Counted from the stretch's first letter, positions 52,255 to 61,491 are shown. The stretch is DNA of 64,000 bases from Romboutsia maritimum (GCF_002251085.2 NZ_NOJZ02000005.1:1-64000), one strand, 5' to 3'. Notes: a model not told the origin generated them from the sequence alone. Numbers and translations are program-made.

Positions 52255-53100
52255 ATGAGTAGCTTAAAGATAATATGTGACAGTTTATCAGATGTACCAC
52301 AAGATTTAATTGATAAATATGACATAGAAGTAGTTCCGCTGACAGTTATATTAGACGGAAAAGAATATAAAGATGGTGTAGATATATCAAAGGATGAATT
52401 TTACAAAATTTTGAGAGAAAGTAACGTATATCCAAAAACATCTCAAGCAACATATGCTCAGTTTAAAGAAGTTTTTGAAAAATATACCAAAGAAGGTAAA
52501 AGTATACTTTATGTAGCGGGATCTTCAATAGCTACGGGAACATATCAAAGTGCAGTCATGGCAAAAAGTGATATTGATGGAGATATATATGCGTATGACT
52601 CTCAAAGTTTCTCTTATGGAATAGGAGTTCTTGTAGTTGAAGCTGCTAAATTAGCTACAGAGGGAAAAACTGTAGAAGAGATTATTCCAGCTTTAGATAA
52701 ATTAAGAGCACAGTCAGTTCTTATATTCTCAGTAGACACTTTAGAGTTTTTACAAAAAGGTGGAAGAATATCTTCAACTAAAGCTGCAATAGGAAGTATT
52801 TTAAATATAAAACCAATACTTGATGTTAGAGATGGCCTAGTAGCTCCAGTATGTCAAGTGAGAGGTAAAAAGAATGTAATATCAAAGATGATAGAAATTA
52901 TAAAAGAGAATTGTGGAGAAGATTTATCAAATCAAAAAATATACATAGGGTATAGTGATGATCTTAAAGAAAAAGAAAAATTAATACAAGTTGCAAAAGA
53001 AACTTTTAATCCGAAGGATATAGGATTCTTTTATGTAGGAACTTGTATAGGATCACATTCAGGACCAGGAGTAACAGGAATAATGTGCTTTAAAAAATAG
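52255..53100 (+). CDS. DegV family fatty-acid-binding protein
   Basis: A 281-residue DegV (FakB-type) protein that holds a fatty acid for the kinase FakA. Typical motifs: IICDSLSDVPQDLIDKYDIEVVPL, GSSIATGTYQSA (TxS-like acyl-head contacts), YDSQSFSYGIG, DTLEFLQKGGRIS and the C-terminal GTCIGSHSGPGVTGI. Acyl binding is known for the family; the ligand here is not determined. An agaaggggg site precedes ATG. Confidence 0.9.
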   Translation: MSSLKIICDSLSDVPQDLIDKYDIEVVPLTVILDGKEYKDGVDISKDEFYKILRESNVYPKTSQATYAQFKEVFEKYTKEGKSILYVAGSSIATGTYQSAVMAKSDIDGDIYAYDSQSFSYGIGVLVVEAAKLATEGKTVEEIIPALDKLRAQSVLIFSVDTLEFLQKGGRISSTKAAIGSILNIKPILDVRDGLVAPVCQVRGKKNVISKMIEIIKENCGEDLSNQKIYIGYSDDLKEKEKLIQVAKETFNPKDIGFFYVGTCIGSHSGPGVTGIMCFKK

Positions 53101-53114
53101 TAAAATATATTAAA

Positions 53115-53146
53115 TAAAAAAGATCTTTATTAAAGGTCTTTTTTTG
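53115..53146 (+). terminator. Terminator after the DegV gene
   Basis: aaaaaagatcttta pairs with taaaggtctttttt (one G-U). Confidence 0.85.
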
Positions 53147-53508
53147 TATTTAACTTAAATAAATTTTAAACAATATAGTTATTATTGATTAGCATTAAAT
53201 TACTATGCAATTTATAAAATTAGAAAACAAATAAAGTTAAAAAGTGATTATGATTAATTATTTAAGGAAATATTAGAGATAAGTAAAAATTTTATGAAAA
53301 AGGAATAAAAACTTCTTATATTGAATATAAGATAATGTAAGGATATTTTACATTATTTATAGAAAAAGCTGTTAAAAAATAAACAGGATAACGTATTTCG
53401 CCGAATGAAATAAACATAAAAATAAAAAACATATGGATAATTAACTATAAATAGTGTAGAATAAAACTAATATTACATATAAAAAGAAAAATTTTTAGGA
53501 GGATATTT
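53147..53508 (+). promoter_or_regulatory. Intergenic region ahead of the second BMP gene, with two candidate promoters
   Basis: 360 bases without a gene. Candidate promoters: TTGAAT (53321-53326) with TATTTT (53344-53349), spacer 17, where the -35 overlaps the short inverted repeat cttatat-tga-atataag (53315-53331); and TGGATA (53434-53439) with TAGAAT (53457-53462), spacer 17. No purine-riboswitch motif is visible. I cannot say which is used. Confidence 0.4.
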
Positions 53509-54558
53509 ATGAAACTTAAAAAGTTATTAGCTTTAGGTCTAACTACAGTTATGGCTGCTAGTATGTTAGTAGGATGTAGTTCTGGTTCAAAATCAGATAA
53601 AAAAGCAGAGGAACCAAAGGATAAAGTTGTAAAAATAGGAATGGTTACAGATGTTGGTGGAGTAAATGACGAATCATTCAATCAATCTGCATGGAAAGGT
53701 TTAGAAAAAGCTAAAGAAAAATATAAAGATAAAATTGATGTTCAATATCTTGAATCAAAACAAGATGCTGACTATGTGCCTAATATAGAAACTCTTATGG
53801 ATCAAGGAAAGAATTTAATAATAGGTGTAGGATATAAATTAGCTCCAGCTATAGAAAAAGCTGCTAAAAACTATCCAGATCAACAATTTGTTCTTATAGA
53901 TGCTACATATGAAAAAGGACAACCTAAAAACGTAACTTCATTAGTATTTGAAGATAACGTATCATCTTATTTAACTGGATTAATAGCTGGTAAGATGACT
54001 GAAACTAATAAAGTTGGATTTATAGGTGGTATGGAAGGTGAAGTTATAAGTAGATTCGATTATGGATTTAAAGCAGGTATAAAAGATTCTAATCCAAAAG
54101 CAGAAGTATCTACTCAATATGCAAATAGCTTTACAGATGCTGCATTAGGTAAGTCAATAGCTAACCAAATGCACAAAAGTGGAGTTGATATAATATTCAC
54201 AGCTGCAGGGGCTTGTGGAACAGGTTCTATAGAAGCTGCTAAAGAAAATAATAAAAAAGCAATAGGTGTTGACCAAGATCAAAATAAATTAGCTCCAGAT
54301 AATATAATAACTTCTGCTATGAAAAATATAGATGTAGCTGTATTAGAAGTAGCTAACCAATTAATAGATGGATCATATAAAGGTGGTCAAGTTGTAGTTA
54401 ATAAACTAGAAACAGATGGTGTTGGTATAGCTCCATCTAGTGACAAAAACGTTCCACCAGATGTATTAGAATATGTTAAAAAACAAGCTGAAAAAATAAA
54501 AAAAGGTGAAATAAAAGTTCCTCAAAATAAAGAAGAATTTGATGCTCAATATAAATAA
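53509..54558 (+). CDS. BMP-family nucleoside-binding lipoprotein (second copy)
   Basis: A 349-residue BMP/PnrA-type lipoprotein, paralogous to the 6624 gene. Lipobox LVGC with Cys23, then KIGMVTDVGGVNDESFNQSA, DADYVPNIETLMDQG, GFIGGMEGEVISRFDYGF and AIGVDQDQNKLAPDNIITSA, the nucleoside-pocket regions. It is presumed to be the receptor for the ABC transporter encoded at 55697-59278, from which it is separated by a terminator and an arginase-like gene. An aggagga site precedes ATG. Its C-terminal tail is longer than that of the first copy. Confidence 0.9.
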   Translation: MKLKKLLALGLTTVMAASMLVGCSSGSKSDKKAEEPKDKVVKIGMVTDVGGVNDESFNQSAWKGLEKAKEKYKDKIDVQYLESKQDADYVPNIETLMDQGKNLIIGVGYKLAPAIEKAAKNYPDQQFVLIDATYEKGQPKNVTSLVFEDNVSSYLTGLIAGKMTETNKVGFIGGMEGEVISRFDYGFKAGIKDSNPKAEVSTQYANSFTDAALGKSIANQMHKSGVDIIFTAAGACGTGSIEAAKENNKKAIGVDQDQNKLAPDNIITSAMKNIDVAVLEVANQLIDGSYKGGQVVVNKLETDGVGIAPSSDKNVPPDVLEYVKKQAEKIKKGEIKVPQNKEEFDAQYK

Positions 54559-54574
54559 ATATTAGTTATTTAAT

Positions 54575-54606
54575 AAAAAAGCCGTTCTATTGAGAACGGC
54601 TTTTTG
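54575..54606 (+). terminator. Terminator after the second BMP gene
   Basis: gccgttct/agaacggc with loop attg, flanked by A and T runs. Confidence 0.9.
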
Positions 54607-54776
54607 TTGTATCCTATTTTGAAAATCAAAAAGGTTAAAATTAGAGAAATAAGCTAAATTAAAATTTTTAAAAAAATTTAAAAAGATAAGAATTATAATT
54701 ATTTTGATGAAATTAATAAATTTTACTTGTAAAAATAAGAATATAACCTATAAAATACTTATAGGGGGGGAGTTTG

Positions 54777-55481
54777 ATGAGTAACTCTATTATAAGTATT
54801 GATTGGGATTATTTTATGCCTTACATGAAAACTTGAAATGGATCATATATTGAAAATACCAATAATATAAATAAGCATTGGTATAAGTTATATATAGAAA
54901 ATAAGTTTAGGGGAATAGATTTAACTAGATCTATGAATGTTGCAGACGAAGCAAATGGTTTTTGGGAAATGTTAAAAAAAAGAATAAAGTTTCCTAAAAG
55001 TACAAAAATAGTAGTATCTGAATCTCATGCTATGGCATATTACATAGCAAAAGAAAATGGATGCGATAGTGTGTATTCTTTTGATGCTCATTCAGATTTA
55101 GGATATGGAGGGATAAAGTCATTGGATTTTGAGGTGAATTGTGCTAATTGGCTAGGGAAATTATTAAATGATAAAATAGTCAGTGATGCAAAAATAATTT
55201 ATAGTCCATATACCAATGAAAATCCAAATGACTTTGAAGAAATAAATAATAGCTTTGATATAAGTTATTGTGGGATAAGTGACATATCTTGTAAAAACGT
55301 TTCTCCGATAATTCATATATGCAGATCTGGGTGTTGGAGTGCTCCTTGGTTAGATAAAAAATTATTGGATTTTGTAGAAAAATCGTCTTTTAAGTACACT
55401 TTACTAGATTGTGAAGATAGATTATGGAATCCAAACAAAATAAATTTAGCTCAACAAATAGATTATATGCTTTATGGATAA
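54777..55481 (+). pseudogene. Arginase-like protein gene with one in-frame TGA (nonsense mutation or recoded codon)
   Basis: From ATG 54777, backed by a strong ggggggag site 5 bases upstream, the frame reads MSNSIISIDWDYFMPYMKT and meets TGA at 54834-54836. It then continues in the same frame without any other stop to 55481 (235 codons in all). Arginase-like features include the N-terminal SIDWDYF, FDAHSDLGYGG (metal-ligand aspartates and His) and ICRSGCWSAPWLD. The TGA may be a TGG-to-TGA nonsense change, a sequencing error, or selenocysteine. An 8-base-pair stem (ataccaat/attggtat, 54856-54863 and 54877-54884) lies 19 bases after it. Restarting at ATG 54933 would lose the first conserved motif. 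Typed as pseudogene because that is the simplest reading. Confidence 0.6.
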
Positions 55482-55626
55482 TATATAAATATATTTTCTA
55501 ATACTTATAAAAATCCTAACTATATATTATAATTAGAAAGGCAAAATATTATAATTAAAAAGGCAAAGGTTTTAGCAACACTAAAACAAAAATTAAAGAC
55601 TTAATAAAAATTTTGTCGAAAATAGT

Positions 55627-55655
55627 TTGTTATGACGGCTTTGTTTTAGTATAAT
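55627..55655 (+). promoter_or_regulatory. Promoter of the nucleoside ABC transporter operon
   Basis: TTGTTA (55627-55632) and TATAAT (55650-55655) with a 17-base spacer, 41 bases before the ATPase start codon. Confidence 0.7.
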
Positions 55656-55696
55656 AAAAATACTGACTATTAAATAAAGGAGGGTAATCAAGAGCG

Positions 55697-57265
55697 ATGA
55701 ATAATAGTAATATCGACTACAGTCAAAAAGTTGTAGAGATGAAAAAGATAACTAAAAAGTTCGGAAGCTTCGTTGCTAATGACAACATAGACTTGACTGT
55801 GCACAAAGGTGAAGTACATGCTCTTTTAGGTGAAAACGGGGCAGGAAAGTCGACGCTTATGAACATATTATATGGTCTATATCATCCGACATCCGGTGAA
55901 ATACATATAAATGGGAATTCAGTAAAAATGGATAATCCAAATGTAGCTATAGCTAATGGAATAGGGATGGTACATCAACATTTTATGCTTGTACAACCAT
56001 TTACGGTAGCTCAAAATATAATACTTGGAACAGAACCAACAAAAGGTGCTGGTGCTATAGATTTAAAAAAAGCTATTAGTGATGTTAAAGGATTATCTGA
56101 GAGATATGGATTATATGTTGATCCAAATGCTAAAGTTGAAGATATAACTGTTGGTATGCAACAGAGGGTGGAAATATTAAAAGCACTATATAGAGGTGCA
56201 GAAATTTTAATACTTGATGAGCCTACAGCAGTTCTTACTCCACAAGAGATACAAGAGCTTATACAAATTATAAGAAACCTAACTAAAGAAGGTAAATCAG
56301 TAATTATAATAACTCATAAGCTTAAAGAAATTAAGGCAGCAGCTGACCATTGTACTATAATAAGAAGAGGTAAATATATAGATACAGTTAAGGTTTCTGA
56401 AACTACTGAAGATGAATTAGCTGCAATGATGGTAGGTAGAGAAGTAAACTTCAAAGTAGATAAGAAAAAAGCTGAACCTAAACAAACAGTTTTAGAAGTT
56501 AAAGATTTAGTTGTAAGAGATAATAGAAAAATAGCTGCTGTTAATGAATTCTCTATAGAAGTTAAAGCTGGGGAAATATTAGGAATAGCAGGTATAGATG
56601 GAAATGGTCAGTCAGAATTAGTTGAAGCTCTTACTGGTCTTAGAAAAGCTGAATCAGGTAGCATAAAAATAAACAACAAAGAAGTTTTAAACAATAATCC
56701 TAAAGACATGTTTAATAAAGGTATAAAAAATATACCTGAAGATAGACAAAAGAGAGGATTAGTATTAGACTTTACTATTGCTGAAAATACAGTTTTACAA
56801 AACTATAAAGAACCTAGATTCTCTAAAAATGGAATACTAAATAATGATGCAATAGAAAAACATGCAAAAGAAATAATAGAAAGATTTGACGTAAGACCTA
56901 CTGATTATACGACTAAAGCAAGAGCTTTATCTGGAGGAAACCAACAGAAGGTTATAATTGGTAGAGAAGTTGATAATATAGAAATATCTAGAGCAGCTAC
57001 AAATGAAGCGCAATTATTAATAGCAACTCAACCAACAAGAGGTCTTGATGTTGGAGCTATAGAATTCGTTCATAAATCATTAGTAAAACAAAGAGATGAA
57101 GGTAATGCTGTATTATTAGTATCTTTAGAACTAGATGAAGTTATGAATGTATCTGATAGAATAGCAGTAATTTACGAAGGAAAAATTGTAGGAATTGTAG
57201 ATGCTAATGATGCAGATGAAAATACACTAGGATTTATGATGGCAGGAGGTGCAGACCATGAGTAG
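55697..57265 (+). CDS. Nucleoside ABC transporter, ATP-binding protein (double ABC domain)
   Basis: A 522-residue fused ABC ATPase of the sugar/nucleoside type (YufO/NupA-like). The first domain has Walker A GENGAGKST, the Q-loop MVHQHFMLV and Walker B ILILDEPTAVL. The second has degenerate Walker A GIDGNGQSE, signature LSGGNQQKVIIGREV and LLIATQPTRGLD, as usual for this group. Between the signature and second Walker B the text NIEISRAATNEAQ is about nine residues longer than I expect. An aaaggaggg site precedes ATG. It overlaps the first permease gene by eight bases. Confidence 0.92.
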   Translation: MNNSNIDYSQKVVEMKKITKKFGSFVANDNIDLTVHKGEVHALLGENGAGKSTLMNILYGLYHPTSGEIHINGNSVKMDNPNVAIANGIGMVHQHFMLVQPFTVAQNIILGTEPTKGAGAIDLKKAISDVKGLSERYGLYVDPNAKVEDITVGMQQRVEILKALYRGAEILILDEPTAVLTPQEIQELIQIIRNLTKEGKSVIIITHKLKEIKAAADHCTIIRRGKYIDTVKVSETTEDELAAMMVGREVNFKVDKKKAEPKQTVLEVKDLVVRDNRKIAAVNEFSIEVKAGEILGIAGIDGNGQSELVEALTGLRKAESGSIKINNKEVLNNNPKDMFNKGIKNIPEDRQKRGLVLDFTIAENTVLQNYKEPRFSKNGILNNDAIEKHAKEIIERFDVRPTDYTTKARALSGGNQQKVIIGREVDNIEISRAATNEAQLLIATQPTRGLDVGAIEFVHKSLVKQRDEGNAVLLVSLELDEVMNVSDRIAVIYEGKIVGIVDANDADENTLGFMMAGGADHE

Positions 57266-58343
57266 TAAAGCTAAAAAATTCTCACTGGCTAACAGCACAG
57301 TATTATTTTCTCTAGTATCTATAGTACTAGGACTTATGGTTGGGGCAATAGCTCTAATAATTGCAGGGTATGACCCTATAGCAGCATATTCGGCTATGAT
57401 AGAAGGTATATTTGGAAAACCTAAATTTATAGCTTGGACTATAATAAGATCTACACCACTTATATTAACAGGTCTTTCAATTGCATTTGCATTTAGAACA
57501 GGACTATTTAATATAGGAGCAGAAGGTCAGTTTATAGTAGGAGCACTAGTGGCAACATTAGTAGGAGCAGGAATTGACTTGCCTATGATTATACACGTTC
57601 CATTTACTCTTTTAATAGCAGCATTAGCTGGAGGTATATGGGGTGGAATTGCAGGATCGTTAAAATCTAAGTTTGGTATAAATGAAGTTATAGCAACAAT
57701 AATGTTAAACTGGATTGCATTTTATTTAAGCAACTTTATGATAAAAACTACATGGCTTGCTAAACCAAATAGTGAAGCGTCAGTAGATATACATGAATCA
57801 GCAAGAATAGGTATAGATTGGTTAACTGGTCTAGTTGGACCTGCCACAAAGGTAAACTGGGGTATCATTATATCTATAATATTTGTTTTTATAATAGCAT
57901 TTATATTATTTAAGACTACTCTAGGATTTGAGTTAAGAGGAGTAGGACATAATAAATTTGGTGCAGAATACGGTGGAGTAAATGTTAACAAATCTGTATT
58001 ACAATCTATGGCTATAGCAGGATTACTTGCGGGTGTTGCAGGTGCAATACAAGTTATGGGTGTATCTAATAACATAACTATATTAGCAGCTCAAGAAGGT
58101 TATGGATTTGATGGTATAGCAGTAGCATTAATTGCAAACAGTAATCCAATAGGAGTTATATTCTCAGGATTATTATTTGGAGCATTTAAATATGGTGGAA
58201 CTAAGATGCAAGTTGTAGGAGCTCCATCAGAAGTAGTAAACATAGTTATAGGATCTATAGTTTACTTCATTGCATTAAGCAGTGTTTTAAGAATGTTATA
58301 TGTTAAGTTCAAAGAGAGAAAAAGTAAAGGGGGCAATGTATAA
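57258..58343 (+). CDS. Nucleoside ABC transporter permease (first)
   Basis: A 361-residue BPD_transp_2 family permease with about nine hydrophobic segments. The family core ITGLSIAFAFRTGLFNIGAEGQ appears as LTGLSIAFAFRTGLFNIG and AEGQFIVGAL; a later conserved part is GVGHNKFGAEYGGVNV with INEVIATIMLNW. ATG 57258 has a ggaggtg site and overlaps the ATPase stop. Counterpart of YufP/NupP. Confidence 0.92.
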   Translation: MSSKAKKFSLANSTVLFSLVSIVLGLMVGAIALIIAGYDPIAAYSAMIEGIFGKPKFIAWTIIRSTPLILTGLSIAFAFRTGLFNIGAEGQFIVGALVATLVGAGIDLPMIIHVPFTLLIAALAGGIWGGIAGSLKSKFGINEVIATIMLNWIAFYLSNFMIKTTWLAKPNSEASVDIHESARIGIDWLTGLVGPATKVNWGIIISIIFVFIIAFILFKTTLGFELRGVGHNKFGAEYGGVNVNKSVLQSMAIAGLLAGVAGAIQVMGVSNNITILAAQEGYGFDGIAVALIANSNPIGVIFSGLLFGAFKYGGTKMQVVGAPSEVVNIVIGSIVYFIALSSVLRMLYVKFKERKSKGGNV

Positions 58344-59278
58344 TGCAAGATTTCGCTCTAATTGTTAGTACAACTTTAATGTACTCTACACCCCTTATAT
58401 TTACAGCATTAGGTGGAGTTTTTTCAGAGAATTCAGGTATAGTAAATATAGGACTTGAAGGTATGATGACTATAGGTGCCTTTGCGGGTGCGGCTGCAGG
58501 GTATCTTATGGGAAATCCTTGGATGGCGTTTTTAATAGGTGGATTAGCAGGAGGACTATTTGCTTTAATACATGCAATAGCAACTGTAAGTTTTAATGCA
58601 GATCATACAATATCAGGGGTTGCAATAAACTTATTAGCACCAGGGGTTGCATTATTTACATCTAAAATAATGTTCAGTGGGGCAACAATGACTCCGACTA
58701 TACCAATGGAAAGCAAAATACCAAGACCTTTAAATGGTTTATTCCCACAAGGTGGAATATTAGATACTATGTTTAACTCATATGCTACAGTATTTCTAGC
58801 ATTTATATTAGTATTCGTAGTATGGTATGTTTTATATAAAACTAAATTTGGTCTTAGAGTAAGAGCAGTAGGAGAGCATCCAGGGGCTGCAGATACTTTA
58901 GGAATAAATGTTAGTCGTGTAAGATATATGGCAGTTATAATATCAGGGATATTAGCAGGTTTAGGAGGAGCTTCAATGAGTTTAGCTGTAGTTTCTTCAT
59001 TTAGACCAACTCTAATATCTGGTCAAGGGTATATAGCTATGGCTGCAGTAATATTTGGTAAGTGGAGACCACAATGGGCTATGGCAGCTTGTTTATTATT
59101 TGGTTTCTCAACTGCATTATCAGTATACTTTGGAAATCCAGAATTACCATTTAGTATAAATGAAAACTTATTATCTATGATACCTTATATAGTTACATTA
59201 ATAGTACTTGTATTATTTGTTAAGAGTTCTAAGGCTCCAACAGCGCTTGGAAATCCATATAAAAAAGGTGAAAGATAA
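58343..59278 (+). CDS. Nucleoside ABC transporter permease (second)
   Basis: A 311-residue permease of the same family, with GGVFSENSGIVNIGLEGMM, SGVAINLLAPGVALF and VRAVGEHPGAADTLGINV. Its ATG overlaps the TAA stop of the first permease (taatg), showing translational coupling. Counterpart of YufQ/NupQ. The last gene of the operon, ending at a strong terminator. Confidence 0.92.
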   Translation: MQDFALIVSTTLMYSTPLIFTALGGVFSENSGIVNIGLEGMMTIGAFAGAAAGYLMGNPWMAFLIGGLAGGLFALIHAIATVSFNADHTISGVAINLLAPGVALFTSKIMFSGATMTPTIPMESKIPRPLNGLFPQGGILDTMFNSYATVFLAFILVFVVWYVLYKTKFGLRVRAVGEHPGAADTLGINVSRVRYMAVIISGILAGLGGASMSLAVVSSFRPTLISGQGYIAMAAVIFGKWRPQWAMAACLLFGFSTALSVYFGNPELPFSINENLLSMIPYIVTLIVLVLFVKSSKAPTALGNPYKKGER

Positions 59279-59280
59279 TA

Positions 59281-59312
59281 AAAAAAGTGATAGCATAGCT
59301 ATCACTTTTTTT
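59281..59312 (+). terminator. Terminator of the nucleoside ABC operon
   Basis: Perfect arms aaaaaagtgatagc / gctatcactttttt with loop ata, starting two bases after the stop codon. Confidence 0.92.
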
Positions 59313-59516
59313 ATTTCTATAAACAGTTATAGCATAATACAAATTTTATTTAAAAATAGCAATTTTAAAAATTAAAAATATATATGTGGGATAAGTAAGA
59401 TGAATTAAATATAAAAATATAGAAATAATAAAAAGTATATAGAAGGGAGGTTAAATTAAAAAAATAAAGTAGTATCCTAAATAGATTATTAAATATACAA
59501 AAGTATATAAAAACTG

Positions 59517-59549
59517 TTAAGTTTAGTAATGATATATTATCAAACTTAA
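59517..59549. promoter_or_regulatory. Symmetric hairpin or operator before ytxC
   Basis: ttaagttt (59517-59524) and aaacttaa (59542-59549) are perfect inverted repeats, with an inner taat-gatat-atta. It lies ~25 bases before the ytxC ribosome site. The rest of the 59313-59588 gap shows nothing I recognise. Confidence 0.35.
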
Positions 59550-59588
59550 TCTCTATGTTCCTCTTATTACAAGAAAGGAGCGATAAAT

Positions 59589-60389
59589 TTGACAGAAAAT
59601 AAAATTCATCTAAGTTTTTTACCACAATATAAAAATCATGCAGCAGAATTATTAAATGATAATACGTTGAAAAAAGAATTATTGTGTGAAGATGGAATTA
59701 TGGAATTAGTAATAGATGTAGATGTGAAAGATACTTTACACGTTGAACAAGTCTGTAAGGAAATAACAGGTTTAATAATTAACATAATGAAAAATAAATT
59801 ATTAAAAGAATATATATTACAAAATAATAGTGATACATATGAATGGGATAAAGATGATATTTATATGTGTTCATTAGATTTATTTGAAAAGAAGGAACCT
59901 TTTATAAGTTATACTGTACAAAATAAAGTATATAATTATATATTAAATAATGATTATTTAAATATAGACGGATTTGTAACGTTTAGAATGAAAGAATTCA
60001 TGAAGTATATTTCAGCAATAGGAGACATAGCATTAGAAGAATATTTAATAAAAAAAGATCAAGATGAATTTATAAGTGTTTTAAAATATTTCATTAATAT
60101 ACAAGAAGAAAAAATAGATTTATTACGAGTACATATAATGAATGATAGTTCATTTATCTTATACGATAAATATGGAAATAAAATACAAAATATTGAGGAT
60201 GAAGAGATTTTAAATATGGTTATACGAGAAAATCTAAACTATGAAGATTTTTTGATAAGTACATTATTATCTTTATGTCCTAAAAAAATAGAAATTTTAG
60301 ATTCATTGAAAAATAATTCTTCTAGTGAAATTGTAGATACAATAAAATCTATTTTTGGAGATAGAGTGAGTATAATATTACAAAATTAA
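59589..60389 (+). CDS. ytxC: Sporulation protein YtxC family
   Basis: A 266-residue soluble protein matching YtxC, which in Bacillus subtilis also lies upstream of thrS. Recognisable parts are the start (TENKIHLSFLPQYKN), the middle GFVTFRMKEFMKYI and the C-terminal LCPKKIEILDSLKN. The biochemical role is unknown. Start is TTG at 59589, preceded by aaaggag 9 bases upstream. It is separated from the DUF445 gene by 164 bases. Confidence 0.82.
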   Translation: MTENKIHLSFLPQYKNHAAELLNDNTLKKELLCEDGIMELVIDVDVKDTLHVEQVCKEITGLIINIMKNKLLKEYILQNNSDTYEWDKDDIYMCSLDLFEKKEPFISYTVQNKVYNYILNNDYLNIDGFVTFRMKEFMKYISAIGDIALEEYLIKKDQDEFISVLKYFINIQEEKIDLLRVHIMNDSSFILYDKYGNKIQNIEDEEILNMVIRENLNYEDFLISTLLSLCPKKIEILDSLKNNSSSEIVDTIKSIFGDRVSIILQN

Positions 60390-60553
60390 TAAATAGTCTA
60401 TTTATAAATTAATGCTAAGAAATGATATCTAAATATGTTCTTATAATAGAATTAACTAATACTTTTGATTTATTATTTAAAATATATAGACATATATGAT
60501 AGAATAATAAATTATGAGTAAATTAAGTTAATAGAAAGTTAGGAGATTTTGTT

Positions 60554-61156
60554 ATGGACAATATTTTAAGGATACTAATCTTAGCAATTATAGGTGGGAT
60601 GATAGGATATATAACTAATGTAGTTGCGATAAAATTAATTTTTAGGCCGATAGAGCCTATCAACATTCCAGTTTTAAATATAAATATAATCGGTCTTATA
60701 CCAAAGAGAAAAAATGAAATAGCAGAAAATATAGGTGAAATTATTCAAAATGAATTTATATCAACAGAAGAAATTTTATCTAATATTGTAACAGAAGAAG
60801 ATAAAAATAAGCTTGTTGAGTACATAAAAATAAAAGTGAAAATGATAGTACAAGAAAAAGCTGGCTTTATACCAGGACCCCTAAAAGGAATGGTTCAAAA
60901 TTATATAAATGATATAATAGAAGAAGAGGTTAAGCAAAGTATAGATGATTTAAGTGAAGAAATGATAAATAAAGCCAATGAACGTATAAATGTACAAGAA
61001 ATGGTAAAGGATAAGATTAATGATTTAGATTTATATGAATTAGAAAATATAATTATTAAAATAGCAAAGCAAGAATTAAAACATATTGAGGTGTTAGGTC
61101 TTGTGTTAGGTTTTATGATAGGTATAATACAAGGTGTAATTACAATATTTATATAA
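60554..61156 (+). CDS. DUF445 family membrane protein (short form)
   Basis: A 200-residue protein with an N-terminal membrane helix carrying the DUF445 signature IGYITNVVAIKLIFRPIEP and GLIPKRKNEIAENIGEII, a charged helical middle, and a C-terminal membrane helix (residues 183-199). It is about half the length of Bacillus YheB, but the ends look complete. Function unknown. A taggaga site precedes ATG. It sits just before the thrS promoter. Confidence 0.82.
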   Translation: MDNILRILILAIIGGMIGYITNVVAIKLIFRPIEPINIPVLNINIIGLIPKRKNEIAENIGEIIQNEFISTEEILSNIVTEEDKNKLVEYIKIKVKMIVQEKAGFIPGPLKGMVQNYINDIIEEEVKQSIDDLSEEMINKANERINVQEMVKDKINDLDLYELENIIIKIAKQELKHIEVLGLVLGFMIGIIQGVITIFI

Positions 61157-61165
61157 ATATTACTA

Positions 61166-61194
61166 TTGCTAGGTATGTAAGTATCTGATATAAT
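61166..61194 (+). promoter_or_regulatory. Promoter of thrS
   Basis: TTGCTA (61166-61171) and TATAAT (61189-61194) with a 17-base spacer, just upstream of the T-box leader. Confidence 0.7.
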
Positions 61195-61200
61195 TATACT

Positions 61201-61460
61201 AATTAAAAATTTAGCTATGAAGAGAAAGAGTAAAATAGATACAGTTTATCAGAGAAGAAGGGTCAAAGGCTGAGAGCCCATCTAAAAAATGACTATTTGA
61301 AAACTACCTTGGAGCAGAATTTAGTAGCATAAATATTATGTGAAAGTATTCGGTTGACTACCTTATAGTCATCAAGAGGGTTATATATTTTGTATATGCC
61401 AACTTGGGTGGAACCGCGAATTATTACTCGTCCCAAATATATTTGGGACGGGTTTTTTTA
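61201..61460 (+). ncRNA. T-box leader of thrS
   Basis: Contains the T-box sequence tgggtggaaccgcg (61405-61418), whose tgga bulge pairs with the tRNA acceptor end, then a terminator stem with a T run. In stem I the text gaaaactaccttggagcag holds ACT and ACC, both threonine codons; ACT, followed by a purine, is the better specifier. Uncharged tRNA-Thr is expected to favour antitermination and thrS expression. Confidence 0.92.
61426..61460 (+). terminator. T-box-controlled terminator
   Basis: actcgtcccaaat pairs with atttgggacgggt around a two-base gap (longer loop in practice), followed by tttttt. Confidence 0.88.
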
Positions 61461-61491
61461 TTTTATAAAAAAATATACAAGGAGGAAAATC

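Noticed and set aside
54933-55481. Arginase-like gene as a normal shorter gene starting at 54933
   Set aside because: The same frame extends upstream to a better start with strong ribosome site and family motif; the shorter start is poorly spaced and drops conserved sequence.
61390-61491. Upstream in-frame extension of thrS
   Set aside because: It reads through the T-box sequence and terminator hairpin; ATG 61492 has the proper ribosome site and gives the normal ThrRS start.
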